This document shows, in pieces, positions 1-11,554 of a stretch of DNA of 64,000 bases. The notes beneath the pieces are model-generated. The model was not told where the DNA came from. It ran no database searches and saw only the letters and a program-made list of their open reading frames with translations. The translations under genes and the position numbers were made by a program. Every line of letters begins with the position of its first letter. Position 1 is the first letter of the stretch. Origin of the DNA: Nymphaea colorata (taxonomy: Eukaryota; Streptophyta; Magnoliopsida; Nymphaeales; Nymphaeaceae). The stretch lies in NCBI RefSeq assembly GCF_008831285.2, contig NC_045146.1:8010972-8074971 (forward strand). The letters run 5' to 3'.

Positions 1-2607
1 ATATGCTTTACAAACCTAGTTACGTGTACTGTTCTTCACAAACGCATAACAATCTTGGATTTCTAAGAGAAAAAAATAGTTCCTAAAGGTTATAAATTTT
101 AATCTTGAATATAAAAAATTATCCTACATCTAAGTACAAGAAGTTGTTATAAGGTTATTCATTATAAGGAAAAAATGAAAAAAAAGAAAGGTCCATTAAC
201 TTTTAGACAGCCATGTTTTACTGACCCAGTTTTGGATCTTGAGAGAGTAAAAAGGAAAGAGCAGGGCTTCAGCTCTCACTTGAGTGGTGGGAATTGAGAT
301 AATCATCTTGCTGACATGGGAGTGTATATTCATTATCTCACCACTTTATGTTGTGGGCACACTTACCAAGTTAACATTTTCTCTAAGTATATACAATCTC
401 ATGCCAAAGATGCAAGAAAAAGGAAAAGGCAGAGCTATACAGCACTAATTTTTATGTTTTATGAATTTGTTTCAATTTTAGGATAATTTCACAAGCGAAA
501 GTGCTTTTCAAGTTGTCTTTTGCAAAAATAATTGGCTAAAAAGCCTCCCTCATTCATGCTGCTGAAGGAAGATAAGGGTTTAATTGAAAAGAGCTGCATG
601 CTCCTAATACGTACATCTATGATTTCGCAAGCGCTTGCGTGAGGATGACGCGGAGGAAGAGGAGAGTCCGGACAAGGAAGAGAGAGAGACGTGATTTAAT
701 TTAACATAGATCATGGTATCATTTGTTTCTTTTGCTCAATCGTCACATGGCACTCGTCCGTGCTGTAACGTGCGCCACTTGCTTGATCGCCCAGGATAAG
801 AGACAAAATTTACAGTACGCCGAGATGTTTGAATAATGTGTCTCTCTTATGCTCTTCAATATGATAATGCTCTCTCTCTCTCTCTCTCGATCTTCCTGAA
901 AGACAAAACGCCCACCGACTCGATGACAGGGAAAAAAATTCCACAGGAAAGTCGTCGAAAAACTCGTTTGTAGCTAAAAGGTGAAGAACGAACAGTGCTG
1001 ATTTCCCGACAATTATATATCTACGAAAGCCCAACGTTATGATAATAATATACTAGAAAATAGGCGGTCTAGTTAGGCGGCGCGCGTGATATAAGAAGCA
1101 AATGAAAAATATTGCAACTGTTTGAATGATTCTACTGTAAAAGCAAGGGCGGGTTGGATGTCATCTTCTACAGAAAAAACGGCATAAAGAATGGGCGTCA
1201 AAATGATCTTGTTTAGTGCTGTGCGTGGAAAGAACATGTTAACAGGAACAGAAGGATTTTCATAACGAAAAAACTCATGTTAGATATGCGACCAGACTTG
1301 AAGACTTCATGGCTACACAATTGCAAATCCTTCAAATATTCAGAATGGTTTTTGTAATCTCTCAAGTTCAATATGTCACTACAGATTCCAATTGTGTATG
1401 TGACCAGGAGAACCTTTTCTTATAATTGTTGACAAAATCGTTAACAAATGTTGATCATGCCTAAGCTTCGCACCTTCAATGGAAAAATATGATTTGCCTC
1501 ATTAGTCCTCTTAAATATATACACCAACATGAGTACATAAATAGCTACATTCAGTTAAGTTAGTGTGTACGTAATTGGCTACATACATCAACATTAGTAC
1601 ATACCTAATGTCTAAACTAGTCATCCAACTTCTTTATTAATGCTAGAAAGTTATTTACGAGAACCACAATTCGATTAACAAAATTAGGACGTACATTCTT
1701 CATGACAATTCTAGTAGAAAAAATATGGCAATTTTATTGATTTGGTTTTTAATTCGACAAAAGTTATTTTTATCGATTCTTCTGATTAACCATGAAAAAA
1801 TTAAGGTATTAAGGTAAGGCATTATTTTCATTACCTAGCTCTAAATAACCAAGTGTTATTTGTTAATTTCCCCCCCTTTTTCCTGCTTGCTATGGAAACT
1901 GGTTGCTAAATACTCAACTTTAATACAGAAACTTGACATTTAGAAGTGTGAACAGTAAGAATACTTTCTACATTTTTCTTACATTCAAAATATAACCTTT
2001 GACCTTTGATGAATTTCGTTCTCAACTATCAAAAATTTTCTTGGTGAATTGCAAGCAACAGTTCGAAATGATTGAACTCTACAGGCACCTAACTCTTTTT
2101 ACCATGCCTACCCTGTTCAAGCTTAGTTTCTTGAGCATTAGTTTGATTTGTAATATATGGTTTTGAACCCTCTTAGGCCCATGGCAACTGATCAGTAGAC
2201 ATTCCAAAAACGACAGCTTGGGTACCCTTTTTCAGTTACTTAACATGAAGGAACTAAATTATATGTAAATTAAAATCATAATAGACCTGACGTTGGGATA
2301 TTATGTACACGTTTGGAGCACTTAACACTTTGATTCCCCTCAGCATCCTTAGTTATAGGGGCCAGGTCAGACATTTGATTACTTTGGATTTGAGATTCAA
2401 AGGCCAAATCTAATATAGATCCACCTCATATCATGCACCATCAAACTATAGATTGTAAAGAATTTGTGAACTTTTCATCCACCAAGTTAAAACACAAATC
2501 TCTTGAAATTAACGGCATGACCAATTTCCTCCTTGTTTGACTCAATCATCAAGTATTTGACTCACCTGTGTTTGACTTGCATGGGATCTCCAGGGAGATG
2601 GGCCTGA
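1..2607. other. Non-coding flank, no gene seen
   Basis: AT-rich sequence with frequent stops in all frames. I found no conserved protein motif, tRNA or terminal-repeat element. The only simple repeat is a (TC)9 tract at 871-888. It is probably old, decayed intergenic DNA. Confidence 0.5.
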
Positions 2608-2615
2608 CCTATCGG

Positions 2616-3005
2616 TAGGGCTGTTTGACAAGTCAAGCCAATTGGGGCTGAACTTGAATTTCCCGATAAAACTCAAAATCTTTAATAAATGAGTGGAGTT
2701 CGAGTCAAAAAATGAACTAGTTTAATTTAATGAGTTAAGCTTGAGCTAGGTAGGTTCTATTCGATTAAAGCTCATGGAGAAAAAATATGTTCTTTGAGGC
2801 TGGCAACTCACACGTTCACTGTTCAAACATCAATATCTTACTTTATTACCCACGTTGAGTTTGAGCTCTCTAAGCTAGAGCTGAGCCGAGCTCGAGTTAG
2901 CCAACTCCTGCTCTACTCGACCTGTGCTTGAACTGTGGCTTATGCCACTTGAGCCAAGATCGAGTCGCCTCAGCTCAGCTCGAACTCGGTTTGTGAACAG
3001 TCTTA
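2616..3005. mobile_element. Old hAT-type MITE with GAGCTCGAG-rich interior
   Basis: The left end begins TAGGGCTGTTTGACAA. The right end, reversed and complemented, begins TAAGACTGTTCACAAA, so the two ends form imperfect terminal inverted repeats. The flanking octamers CCTATCGG (2608-2615) and CCCATTGA (3006-3013) agree at 5 of 8 bases, as a decayed hAT 8-bp target duplication might. The interior is rich in GAGCTCGAG and GCTCGAAC words, a composition common in plant hAT MITEs. No coding capacity is seen. The family call is inference from termini and composition. Confidence 0.5.
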
Positions 3006-3013
3006 CCCATTGA

Positions 3014-4144
3014 TATGAGGCTTGACCATTCCTAACACCTTTATGGGGCTAATCAAGACAAAACATATACTTTCACTATTCTACTATTTAAGTATCTAAG
3101 TGCCATCCTGATCCTAATGCAAGAACAAAGTAAATATGCACTAAGTTTTTAAAGTAATGTTTTAATGAAAATCTAATTTGGGCTTTCGAACCTGTGATTT
3201 GAAAATGTTATGTCATTAGATTATGCTAATTTCATTATGAGCCATGCAACAATTTGCTCTAAACTATATTATGCATGCATCTCAAAATTTTGATGATTAG
3301 GATTGGGTTTGCAAGGGTTAACGGTTAAGAACTAGCTCTAGGTCAGTTTAGGCTTATTGTAAGGTTTTGATTTATTGATGCTTGACTTTGAATTGAATTT
3401 TGAAAGATTTATTTCAAGTTGAAAGCTAGATTCTAACTTTGGTTTCTGGCAATTAAGGTTTTTAATTGAATAAGGTTTGAAATATTTTTAATTTTGGGAT
3501 TTAAGGTTTCACATGTTACGGTTTTCAAGTTTCATGGTTGTTGACGATGGGTTAAAGTCTTGCTTTCGGTTAGATTTCTTTAGAGAGACTTATGGTTTAA
3601 ATTTTCAAAGGTTTGTTGTAGATCACACAAAAACTAGATTAAGACTTTATTATGAGTTTAAAGGTCTATGCTTTAAGATGTTGACATTTTTGTTGTTGTG
3701 GTTTGAGATGGTGATTTTGTTAAGTTATTACGGTTTGTAACTTGGGACTTTGGTGTATTTTAATTTAGGTTTGAGGGTAGAGGTTTCAGATTTATAAGGT
3801 TTTTTATTGGCTCATGTTTTAATTAGTTTGAGGTTTGTTAAAAACCTAATGATTTGGAATTTGGTCTTGGTTTTCCAGGGATTTTGAATAGAATTTTAGG
3901 TCTAAATCGAGGATTTTGATTTGTTTAATGGTTCAAAATTGATTTTCTAAAGTTTTATGATGTCCTAATCATTAAGATCATTAAGGTTTTCAGAAATCTT
4001 AGTTTCGGAAATGCTTGTGTTTTTGACAAATTCGTATTGAAAATATGGATGTTGTTTACAAATAATATGCTTAATTTAAATCCATCGAATTAAAATTCTA
4101 GTTAAAGGTGAATTGTATACTTTGGTGAAGTAAATGTGCTTAAT
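3014..4144. other. AGGTTT-rich non-coding stretch
   Basis: T-rich sequence with many scattered, irregular AAGGTTT/AGGTTT words between about 3300 and 4000. The words have no fixed period, and the short open frames here resemble nothing I recognise. No gene is called. Confidence 0.4.
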
Positions 4145-5164
4145 TTATTCTTTGTACTTGACGACCACCAGTGTATCTATAGGACGACATCCAAGTTTTC
4201 CTGTTTTTTTGAGCTGATCAGTGGCATATTTTTTTTGTGACATAAATAATCCTTTTCTTGAATAAGCAATCTCTATCCCCAAAAAATATTTTAATTTTTC
4301 AAAATCCTTTATATGGAAGGCTTTCTGAAATAATTTTTTGGCATCCTTGATCTTGAGATTGTTGCTTCTTGTGATAATTATGTCACCTACATAGATAAAC
4401 ACCAAAGTAATAACATTGTCTTTCTTATCGATAAACAACGAATTGTCGACTTAGTAGAATCCATATTGTTCAAGAGCTTTGCTTAACTTGAAGTGTCGTG
4501 CTCGAGGAGATTGTTTAAGCCCATATATAGATTTCCGTAGCTTGCACACTGATGTACAACTTTCTTAAGACCAGCCTGGAGGTAGCTTCATATAGACTTC
4601 TTCTTCTAAGTTTTCATAAAAAAAAAAACATTTTTAACATCTACTTGAAATAGTGGCAATCATAATTTCATGTGATCGAGAGCAATATTTAAACAATATT
4701 CATTTTGGCTGTTGGGGTAAATGTTTCCTCATAATCTAATCTTTATGTTTGAGTATATCCTTTTGCAACTAACCTAGCCTTGTATATTTTCATTGTTCCA
4801 TCACTGTTGTATTTGATTTTAGAAACTCATCTGAAGCCAACCACACATATTTTTTCAGGTAATTGAGTATTTTTCCATGTTTGATTTTTGTTTCTCTTCC
4901 TGCATAGCTTTGATCAAGATAAGATTGTCTTTGGCCTCCTCATATGAATTTGGTTCTAACTCTCTTTCTATAGTGGCAAAAAAGCATAGTGTTTTTCAAA
5001 AAAAATTTAAACGTCACATGGTTTTCAATAGGATTCATAACCATCTTATATGTAACATAATCTTTCAAGCCTCTAGGTGGTTGAATGGTTCTTTGTGATA
5101 TTCTAGGCTCGGCGACCTCAGTCATGCCACTTTCAACTTCATCAACTCCCATATTTTTGGACAA
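4145..5164 (-). pseudogene. Ty1-copia reverse transcriptase fragment
   Basis: The N-terminal RT block at 4940-5164 contains the copia linker motif around QRTIQPPRGLKDYVTY. The C-terminal block at 4145-4438 contains the palm region VFIYVGDIIITRSNN, followed by KYFLGIEIAYSRKGLFMSQKKY. In active copia RT the palm reads YVDDI. Here the first catalytic aspartate is glycine, so this RT would be dead even without the stops and frameshifts between the blocks. The reading frame ends at 4145 soon after the RT core. Confidence 0.8.
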
Positions 5165-5462
5165 GTCTGTACTTGAGCTTCTTTTGGTGCATTATGATAT
5201 AGCTTCTTTTGGTGCATTATGATATCCTTGGTTGGTAGAAATGACAACTAAATCATCATATATATGCTCATCTTTGGCAAAGTAGTCTCCCCCTATCAAC
5301 TTTCCTGTGATTTGAAGTCTATAGAGATATACATAAACTGGTCATAAGGGTTGTAGCATTGATAGTCTTTTTTTGTTTACTGAATTACCCACAAACACAC
5401 ACTTGCAACCTTTGAGACTAACTTTGTCTCATTCGATTTTGTCAATCATAACATACATGGTG

Positions 5463-5834
5463 CTACCGAACAATGTCAAGTGATTGACGCTGATCTTGCG
5501 TCCTGTAAGGATGTGAAGAAGTGATTTTTTTTTTTAGTCCGCAACTAGGAGTTTGGTTAATCAGGTAACAATCAGTCATAATTGCTTTGCTCCAAAGCTG
5601 TTTATGCACACAAGACTGAAAAAGTAAGGAACAAGAAATTTCAAGAATATGACCTTTTTTCCTCTCAACTACTTTGTTTTGTTGCAGAGTTTTTACACAA
5701 GAATATTGATGCATCATGCCAGTCATTTTCTCAAAATTTTCAAAAAGGTTGTTTTTAAACTCACTCCCATTGTCAGTTCTTAGAGTTTTCATACAAATAT
5801 TGTATTGAGTTCTCACCATATTATAATAAATCAC
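5463..5834 (-). pseudogene. Ty1-copia integrase core fragment
   Basis: This 123-codon open stretch contains the copia integrase core. It includes LRTDNGSEFKN (second catalytic Asp), then HQYSCVKTLQQNKVVERKK, which matches the usual HQ.SC..TPQQNG.AERK block with the catalytic Glu, and then YLINQTPS. Several conserved residues have drifted, for example P to L before QQN. The N-terminal HHCC region to its right is broken. Confidence 0.8.
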
Positions 5835-6849
5835 AATTTTTCCAAAAAACTTGATCCATAGAATTAAGAAGATATAACTAGTTCACTCTAGAGAAATCAT
5901 CAATAAATGATAAATAATATATAAAACCATTGTAAGAGGCTAATGGGGCAAGACCCCAAACATCAGCATGCAAACAATTTACTAGCAATAGTTTTAGACA
6001 AACCAAAAGAAGGATGAGTCATTTTAGCATATTGACAAATTTCTTACACATGTAAATCAGATGGTTTATGAGGAAATATTAACAACAAAATTTTACTAGA
6101 CGGTGGCCAAGTCTGCAATGCCATAAGTGAGAATCAAATTCCAAGCTAGTAGTCAATTATTATTTTAACTGATCACGTACATATTCTCTTCTTTTTCTTC
6201 ACCAATCGTTATCTTCATCAACCTGTCTTGAAAGATTACATTGATAAGAAAAAAGATAACATTACAATTTAGATAATTTGTAATCTTAAAGAAATAGAGA
6301 AGATTAGATGTTAGGTTAGGCTTATAAAGAGTCTACAAATTTTTTTCAAAAATACTTGTTTTTCCAACTCCGACAATCTTAATGGAGGTACCATGGGCTA
6401 TAGTAACACTTCTATTTTCAGCTTCACTTTCTATACCGTTCATGTTATCATGAAAAAATGACATGTTTAGATGCACCTGATTCCACGATCCAATAATATT
6501 TTCTAGTAAGAGAGGTGTATGAATTCATACCTAGCTGATTCTTGGTTGAGGTGAATGCTGATGCAGTAGTTGCCATGTTGGTATTTTTCTGGCCGTTAAG
6601 ATTTCTAATCATCTCTGTAGTGGCAGCAAGAGTAACATCACCTTCTTTGACGTCAAATTGAGAAACTGGGCCTGCGGTTTATGCTGCCACTTTAGAAGAT
6701 CACCCTTTTTGTTTGGCCTCCCATGTAAATTCCAGAAATTTTCTCGTGCATGTGCCTCTTTTTTGCAGTACTTTGCACACTGGTTGTTTGCTTCTATTTT
6801 TGAACGGTTGAGCCTTTATTTTTTTTCATGTTTCTTGCTGACCGAGGCA

Positions 6850-7606
6850 TTAAACCAACCTTTTCAATATTTTCATCATTAGTTTTAGTATCAATAATGT
6901 CACCAATTTTCTTAATCTTCCACTTTTTTCTTCTCGTAAGAGGGTCTTAACCACCATATCCAAAGAGAGCAAATCAGATGTCATCAATATTTGGCTTATG
7001 GCTTGTTCATAATCCTCACTAAAACCAGCCAAGAGTTTGAATGTTCTTTTGTGATCTCGCTGCCTCTTAATATGAGCAAGATCTGTTGAAAGCGGACAAT
7101 GACAGTCCATCTCATTCCACTTGCCTTTGAGTGTAGCAATGTAGTCACTCAAGGACATACAAGCTTTCTTCAAATCATAAATTTCATAAGAGAATTGATA
7201 CATGAACCATACTGTATTTTTCACTATATAAGCCTTTGGTAGCATTCCATATTTCTTCAGCACTTTCGAAATAATAAAAATTTTCAGCAAATTTAGCATA
7301 TCCATAAAATTCAGTAACCAAGACATTACCATATAATTCCTAGAATCCCACTTGACATAGTTAGGGTCATCAATAACTGGTTTTTATTTTTATTTTTTCC
7401 ATTAACGAACCCTAGTTTAGATTTCCCACTCAAAAAAGAGTAGCAGATTTGGACCATGACACGTAATTTAAGCCATTTAGTACAACATTTGCAATTTTGA
7501 GAATGGTGGTACCTATCTCCATGACAATATGTTGCCGCCTAGAAAACCCACTTGTCGGGTTATGCCCCTGAGAATCACTGGTTCCTTCATTGTCATATGA
7601 TGCCAT
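6850..7606 (-). pseudogene. Ty1-copia gag fragment
   Basis: The probable gag start is the ATG at 7606 (MASYDNEGTSDSQGHN), some 50 bases after the primer-binding site. The frame is open from there to 7430. The gag core resumes in a second block at 6850-7332, with CMSLSDYIATLKGKWNEMD, CPLSTDLAHIKRQRD and FSEDYEQAISQILMTSDLLSLD, which match plant copia UBN2-type gag. About 100 bases between the blocks carry the break. The protein would have been the particle coat. Confidence 0.75.
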
Positions 7607-7667
7607 TGATAAGTAAATAAAACAAAAGGAACTTGAAGCTTTGAAGCCTTTCACCGCTCCATTACCA

Positions 7668-9700
7668 TGATGAGATTTAGAATAGTAGAGAAGGAGAATA
7701 GACCAGATTTACGTGGTTCGGATCTATAGGCATACAATCCTCAACAGCAGATTAGCGGCTACAAGAAATACATATGGTAACAAATGCTAACACCAACAAG
7801 GTAATATATTCTTGACAAAGTTATTCTACGTGATTCCTATAACCTACCCTTCTCATCACAGAGGGTCAAACACCCAACTTTGAGACGTGATTGAAACATT
7901 AAAACAAATTCTGTCAGCCATGAAACTTGGTGGAAAGACCCTCAGCATGACATACAATAAATTCCAGTTGAAAACTCGACCAAATAGTAAACACATACAA
8001 AGTTATGATGCGATGAATTGGTAGAAAATTCAATTTTGATAGAAATCTATAGAAAAAAAGCAACAGGAACTTGTATCTACTAAGTCGATTCAGTGAACTA
8101 CCAAACAGACTCTGATTGGGCTACAAAATTGGTACGAAATAATAGAGATGTATGGATAATTACTAGCTTATATGCACGAGAACCAGAGTTACATGGACAG
8201 CCTTATGAAGTTCAAAATCGATTTTCTATTGTCTGAAAATTGCAGAAAATAGGTTCCAGAAATCAACCAAATGTTGGGTCCAAACCTACTCCAAATTCCA
8301 CGAAAATTGGTGGAAAGACACTATACACTATGGATCATCAATACGATTCTCGGATTGAGAGAAATAAGCTCCCAAAATCAAGCAGAAATCTAGATGCTTC
8401 AATAAACAGATTTTCATATGAACTTAAAAACTCAAGTATCTAAAACGAAAATACATATTGAGACATGAGTTCTAACACCATGATAGCATGCAAAACATGA
8501 TTTTCGACATGTTTAAACTATGCACATAAAAAACTAACAAAAATTATGAATGATGACTTGTAGAAACAAGAATGACATTTGCATGATGCTTGGAGCATGA
8601 AGGAAATAGCAAAGAATATGCGTGAAGCAAAATTTTAAAAAGCAGAGAAGATAATAGATCGAGGTGTTTTGAAAGGGAGTTGTATTCATAAAACAGCTTC
8701 TATTCTAGCCATAGACCTATGTGGGACACATGCATGCACACAAATAAAGCAAATAGAGATGCCATGCATGAAGCCTCTATGGAGAGCTTCGGCAAGATGA
8801 CCACACACATAAGAAAGAAAGACAAGAAAGAGATAGAAAACATAAGAGGGACATGGGAGATATAGAGAGAAAGGGATGTGACCCACCTGATGATGCCTCC
8901 TTACTTCTTTGAAGCCGCTCTTTTCTTATTCTTACTCTCCTTCTCTCCAGCTGGGTGTGGGCTTGGAGGGGCCTCCCAAGGGCTAGTGCAGACTCCAAGG
9001 AAGAAGGGACGAGCTAATTGAGAGAGAACAAGAAAGAGAGAAACAAAGGAGGCATGAATTGTAAGGGACGCTGAGAGAGATCCTCAATAGGAACGTCCCC
9101 TCCTTCAACCTTTCTATTTATCATAAACTCAGGATGCACCACATGTGCATTGATGATTTAGATGGATGGCATGTGTCTTTCTCCAATGGTTGATATTTTA
9201 CCATGTCATTGATCCAGTGCAAGGCTTCTAAAAGATAAAATTTTTACAACTGTCAAAGCTCTAGAAGAGGATCTTGTACCACTTGTCAAAGTTCTAAAAG
9301 AAGAGAGCCTGCACATGTCATGTTTCTAGAAGAGAAGCCTCCTCATAAATGGCAGGAGGGGGTGATGCATGTCATCTCTAACTCGATTTGAATTTTTTAT
9401 AAAAATCTTTACATGAATCTGAAGAAGAGATCTACACTAAGGTCTAGACATAGAATTTGGATTTGAAGATCCAAATAAGGATCTAAAGTAGTGAGATTTG
9501 GATTTGCACCATCTTGAATCACATATCAGGTTCGAACAATAGATTTGCAATTTAAACTTGATTTGTTTCAGATCTGGAATGAAGGTCGTGCCAAAACAAG
9601 GCTCAACCTAGGTCAGGCAAGTTCAAACCTGGTGCTGGACATGGGTTATGGGCTCAGTCTAAGTCAGGGTTCAATTGAGCAAGGTGAGGCTTGGTTCAGT
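7668..9700 (-). repeat. Probable 5' LTR and leader of the copia remnant
   Basis: Directly after the primer-binding site the + strand reads TGATGAGATTTAG, fitting an LTR end (TG...CA). It contains TTTACGTGGTTCGGATC (about 7709-7725), a block often found near the inner end of copia LTRs, a GA-rich leader-like zone (8800-9060) and a TATA-like TTTATCATAAA near 9117 (minus orientation). Around 9220-9350 there are four diverged repeats of TTCTAGAAGAG-type sequence. The outer edge cannot be fixed because the second LTR is missing. It probably lies near 9.4 kb. Confidence 0.4.
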
Positions 9701-10477
9701 TGTAGGTCTAAACTGCTGTAATCACGCGTCCAAGTGGTCCCCAAACGGCTAAAATCCTCCAATGCCGCCACTACCAAGGCCTTCTCTAATTGCTGTTACG
9801 AGGGGGAGGACAAATCCCAAGCTAAAAACGGATCCAACAGTGATAGCATAGTAAAAATCAGTGAGAGAAAGTGCTTGATTGGAGAAAATAGAAAACGAGC
9901 AGAAAATGGGGAGAGAGCGTGAAGCGTGGACAGAGAGGGAGGTCGAATAGAGGGAGAAAGAGGGAAAAATAGAGGGAGACTGATAGGGGAGAGGGTTCGG
10001 TCAAAAGGGGAAAAGAAGGCAGTGAGGGGAGAAGACGGGAGAGAAGAGAGAGACGGTGGAGAGTGAGGGGAGTCGTTCAATGGAGAGGGGAGACGAGAGA
10101 CAGTGGGAGAGGGAGGAGGGAAAAGAAAACGGGAAGGAGAAGAAAAGAGAAGAGAGGAAGAGGCAGGGGACGACAGGGTTCACCTCAATGCCGCCGTCGT
10201 CGCCGTCGCCGCCGCCGCCACCGTCGTCGTCGCCGTCGCCGCCGCCGTCGTCGCCGTCGCCGCCGCCACCGCCGTCGTCGTCGCCGTCGCCGCCGCCGTC
10301 GTCGCCGTCGCCTTCTTCCCTGAGCTCCGGTCGTGGGTAAGGAAGAGATGGTAAGAGGAAAGCGAGGGAGAAGAGAAAGTGAGGGAGGAGGGACAGCGTC
10401 GGGCTCCTCTCGCGTGGGGCTAGGGTCCGGGTCTGGACCCTGACCCGACCCGCTCCGCCCAAACGCTGCGCGTTACA
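9701..10477 (-). repeat. Truncated 3' LTR of the chromovirus
   Basis: This is homologous to 17719-18426 of the right LTR, but the homology stops abruptly at about 9701-9704. The roughly 2.35 kb corresponding to 15370-17718 is missing and unrelated sequence abuts. Compared with the right copy it lacks a 17-18-base segment near 9720 and has a much longer CCG/CGT triplet tract (10193-10312). The inner edge ...GCGTTACA ends at 10477, next to the polypurine tract. Confidence 0.85.
10193..10312. repeat. Expanded CCG/CGT trinucleotide tract
   Basis: About 120 bases of interspersed CCG, CGT and CAC triplets. The matching place in the right LTR (about 18225-18260) is roughly 84 bases shorter, so the tract expanded after insertion. 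Several overlapping open frames on both strands here (Pro/Ser-rich, poly-Arg, poly-Ala/Val) are composition artefacts, not genes. Confidence 0.85.
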
Positions 10478-10515
10478 TCCTACCCTCCTAACAAAAAAAT
10501 TTCGTCCTCGAAATT
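10478..10515 (-). promoter_or_regulatory. Polypurine tract and conserved stem-loop before 3' LTR
   Basis: On the minus strand, GTTAGGAGGGTAGGA directly precedes the LTR start TGTAACGC. It is the plus-strand primer for reverse transcription. Just upstream, 10498-10515 is a perfect stem-loop: arms AATTTCG and CGAAATT around a 4-base loop. A similar TTTCGAGGACGAAAT motif is familiar at this position in Tekay/Del-type chromoviruses. Confidence 0.75.
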
Positions 10516-10525
10516 AGATCATACC

Positions 10526-11554
10526 TCAATGCAAGAACAAGTGTGGATATCTCTTCCGCATGTCCTCCTCAGGTTCCCATGTGCTCTCCTTCAATCCATG
10601 GTACTGCCATTCCAGCTTCACTAAAGGAATTCTCTTCGTGCGAAGCACTTGCTCTCTTCGATCCACAATTCTAATAGGTTTTTCTTCCATTGTCAGATCA
10701 TCTTGCACCTGAATACCTTGAAAATCAATCACATGTGTCGGATCTGGTACGTACTTTCGAAGCATGGAAACATGAAAAACGTCATGAACATGACTCTAGT
10801 CTGGTGGTAGTGCCAATCTATAGGCCATCTCTCCAATCTTCTCTAATATCTCAAAAGGTCCTACGAACCTCGGGCTCAACTTTCCCTTCACACCAAAACG
10901 AAAAACACCTCTAGTAGGGGAAATCTTCAAAAACACATGATCACCAACCTCAAAAGTCAATTCTCTACGACGAATGTCGGCATAACTTTTCTGTCTACTC
11001 TGAGCAGTCAACAACTTTTTCCTTATCAATTGCACTTGGTCGGTGTAGTGTTGCAAAACTAAAGAGTTTTCGATTTTACCATCACCCAATTCGATCCAAC
11101 AAGCTGGCGATCTGCACGGCCTTCCATACAAAGCCTCAAAAGGTGTCATCCCAATACTAGAGTGGTAACTGTTATTATATGCAAATTCTGCCAGTTTCAC
11201 ATGTTTGTCCTATTCTCCTTTCCACTCTAAGACACAAGCACGCAACATGTCCTCTAAGGTCTGAATGGTCCTCTCCGATTGCCCATCAGTTTGGGGGTGG
11301 AACGCTGTGCTTAGCTTAAGCTTGGTACCCAAAGCCTTCTGCAAATGCCCCCAAAATCTAGAGGTAAAACGTGGATCTCGATCCGAAATGATAGACCTTG
11401 GCACACCATGCAATCTCACTATCTCGCCAATATATAACTCTGCGAGACTTTCCAAAGACTGATTAATTCTAATAGACAGAAAATGAGCGGATTTCGTCAG
11501 TCGATCTACAATCACCCATATGGCATCATGCTGTCTTCGTGTGAGGCAATCCAA
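10526..11554 (-). pseudogene. Chromovirus integrase C-terminal half and chromodomain, broken
   Basis: This continues the upstream gag-pol ORF after a one-base frameshift near 11540. The first block (11210-11554) holds [19 protein letters not shown] with the second catalytic Asp, and [11 protein letters not shown] with the catalytic Glu. A TAG at 11210-11212 interrupts the frame, which then reads on through EFAYNNSYHSSIGMTPFEA and the GPF-type SPRFVGPFEILEKIG segment. A second in-frame TAG lies at 10796-10798. The last block (10526-10765) is the PLVKLEWQYHGLKESTWEPE chromodomain-like tail that targets integration to heterochromatin in this clade. One frameshift and two stops make it non-functional. 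Confidence 0.85.

Larger units (their letters stand above)
4145..7668 (-). mobile_element. Decayed Ty1-copia retrotransposon, truncated after RT
   Basis: Read on the minus strand, the order is primer-binding site, gag, (protease), integrase, reverse transcriptase, which is the Ty1-copia order. A degenerate initiator-Met primer-binding site (TGGTAATGGAGC against the canonical TGGTATCAGAGC) lies at about 7655-7666. Recognisable coding blocks are gag (6850-7606), integrase (5463-5834) and RT (4145-5164), all broken by stops and frameshifts. RNase H and the 3' LTR are absent, since homology stops at 4145, so the element is 3'-truncated. A probable 5' LTR lies to its right. Confidence 0.85.

Noticed and set aside
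3300-4000. AAGGTTT-rich sequence as an interstitial telomere-like repeat
   Set aside because: The plant telomere unit is TTTAGGG. The words here are irregular, differ from it and have no constant period.
10001-10462. Overlapping open frames on both strands giving Gly/Asp-, Pro/Ser-, Arg- and Ala/Val-rich proteins
   Set aside because: They all pass through the CCG/CGT triplet tract in an LTR. The other LTR copy has a much shorter tract, so these are composition artefacts.
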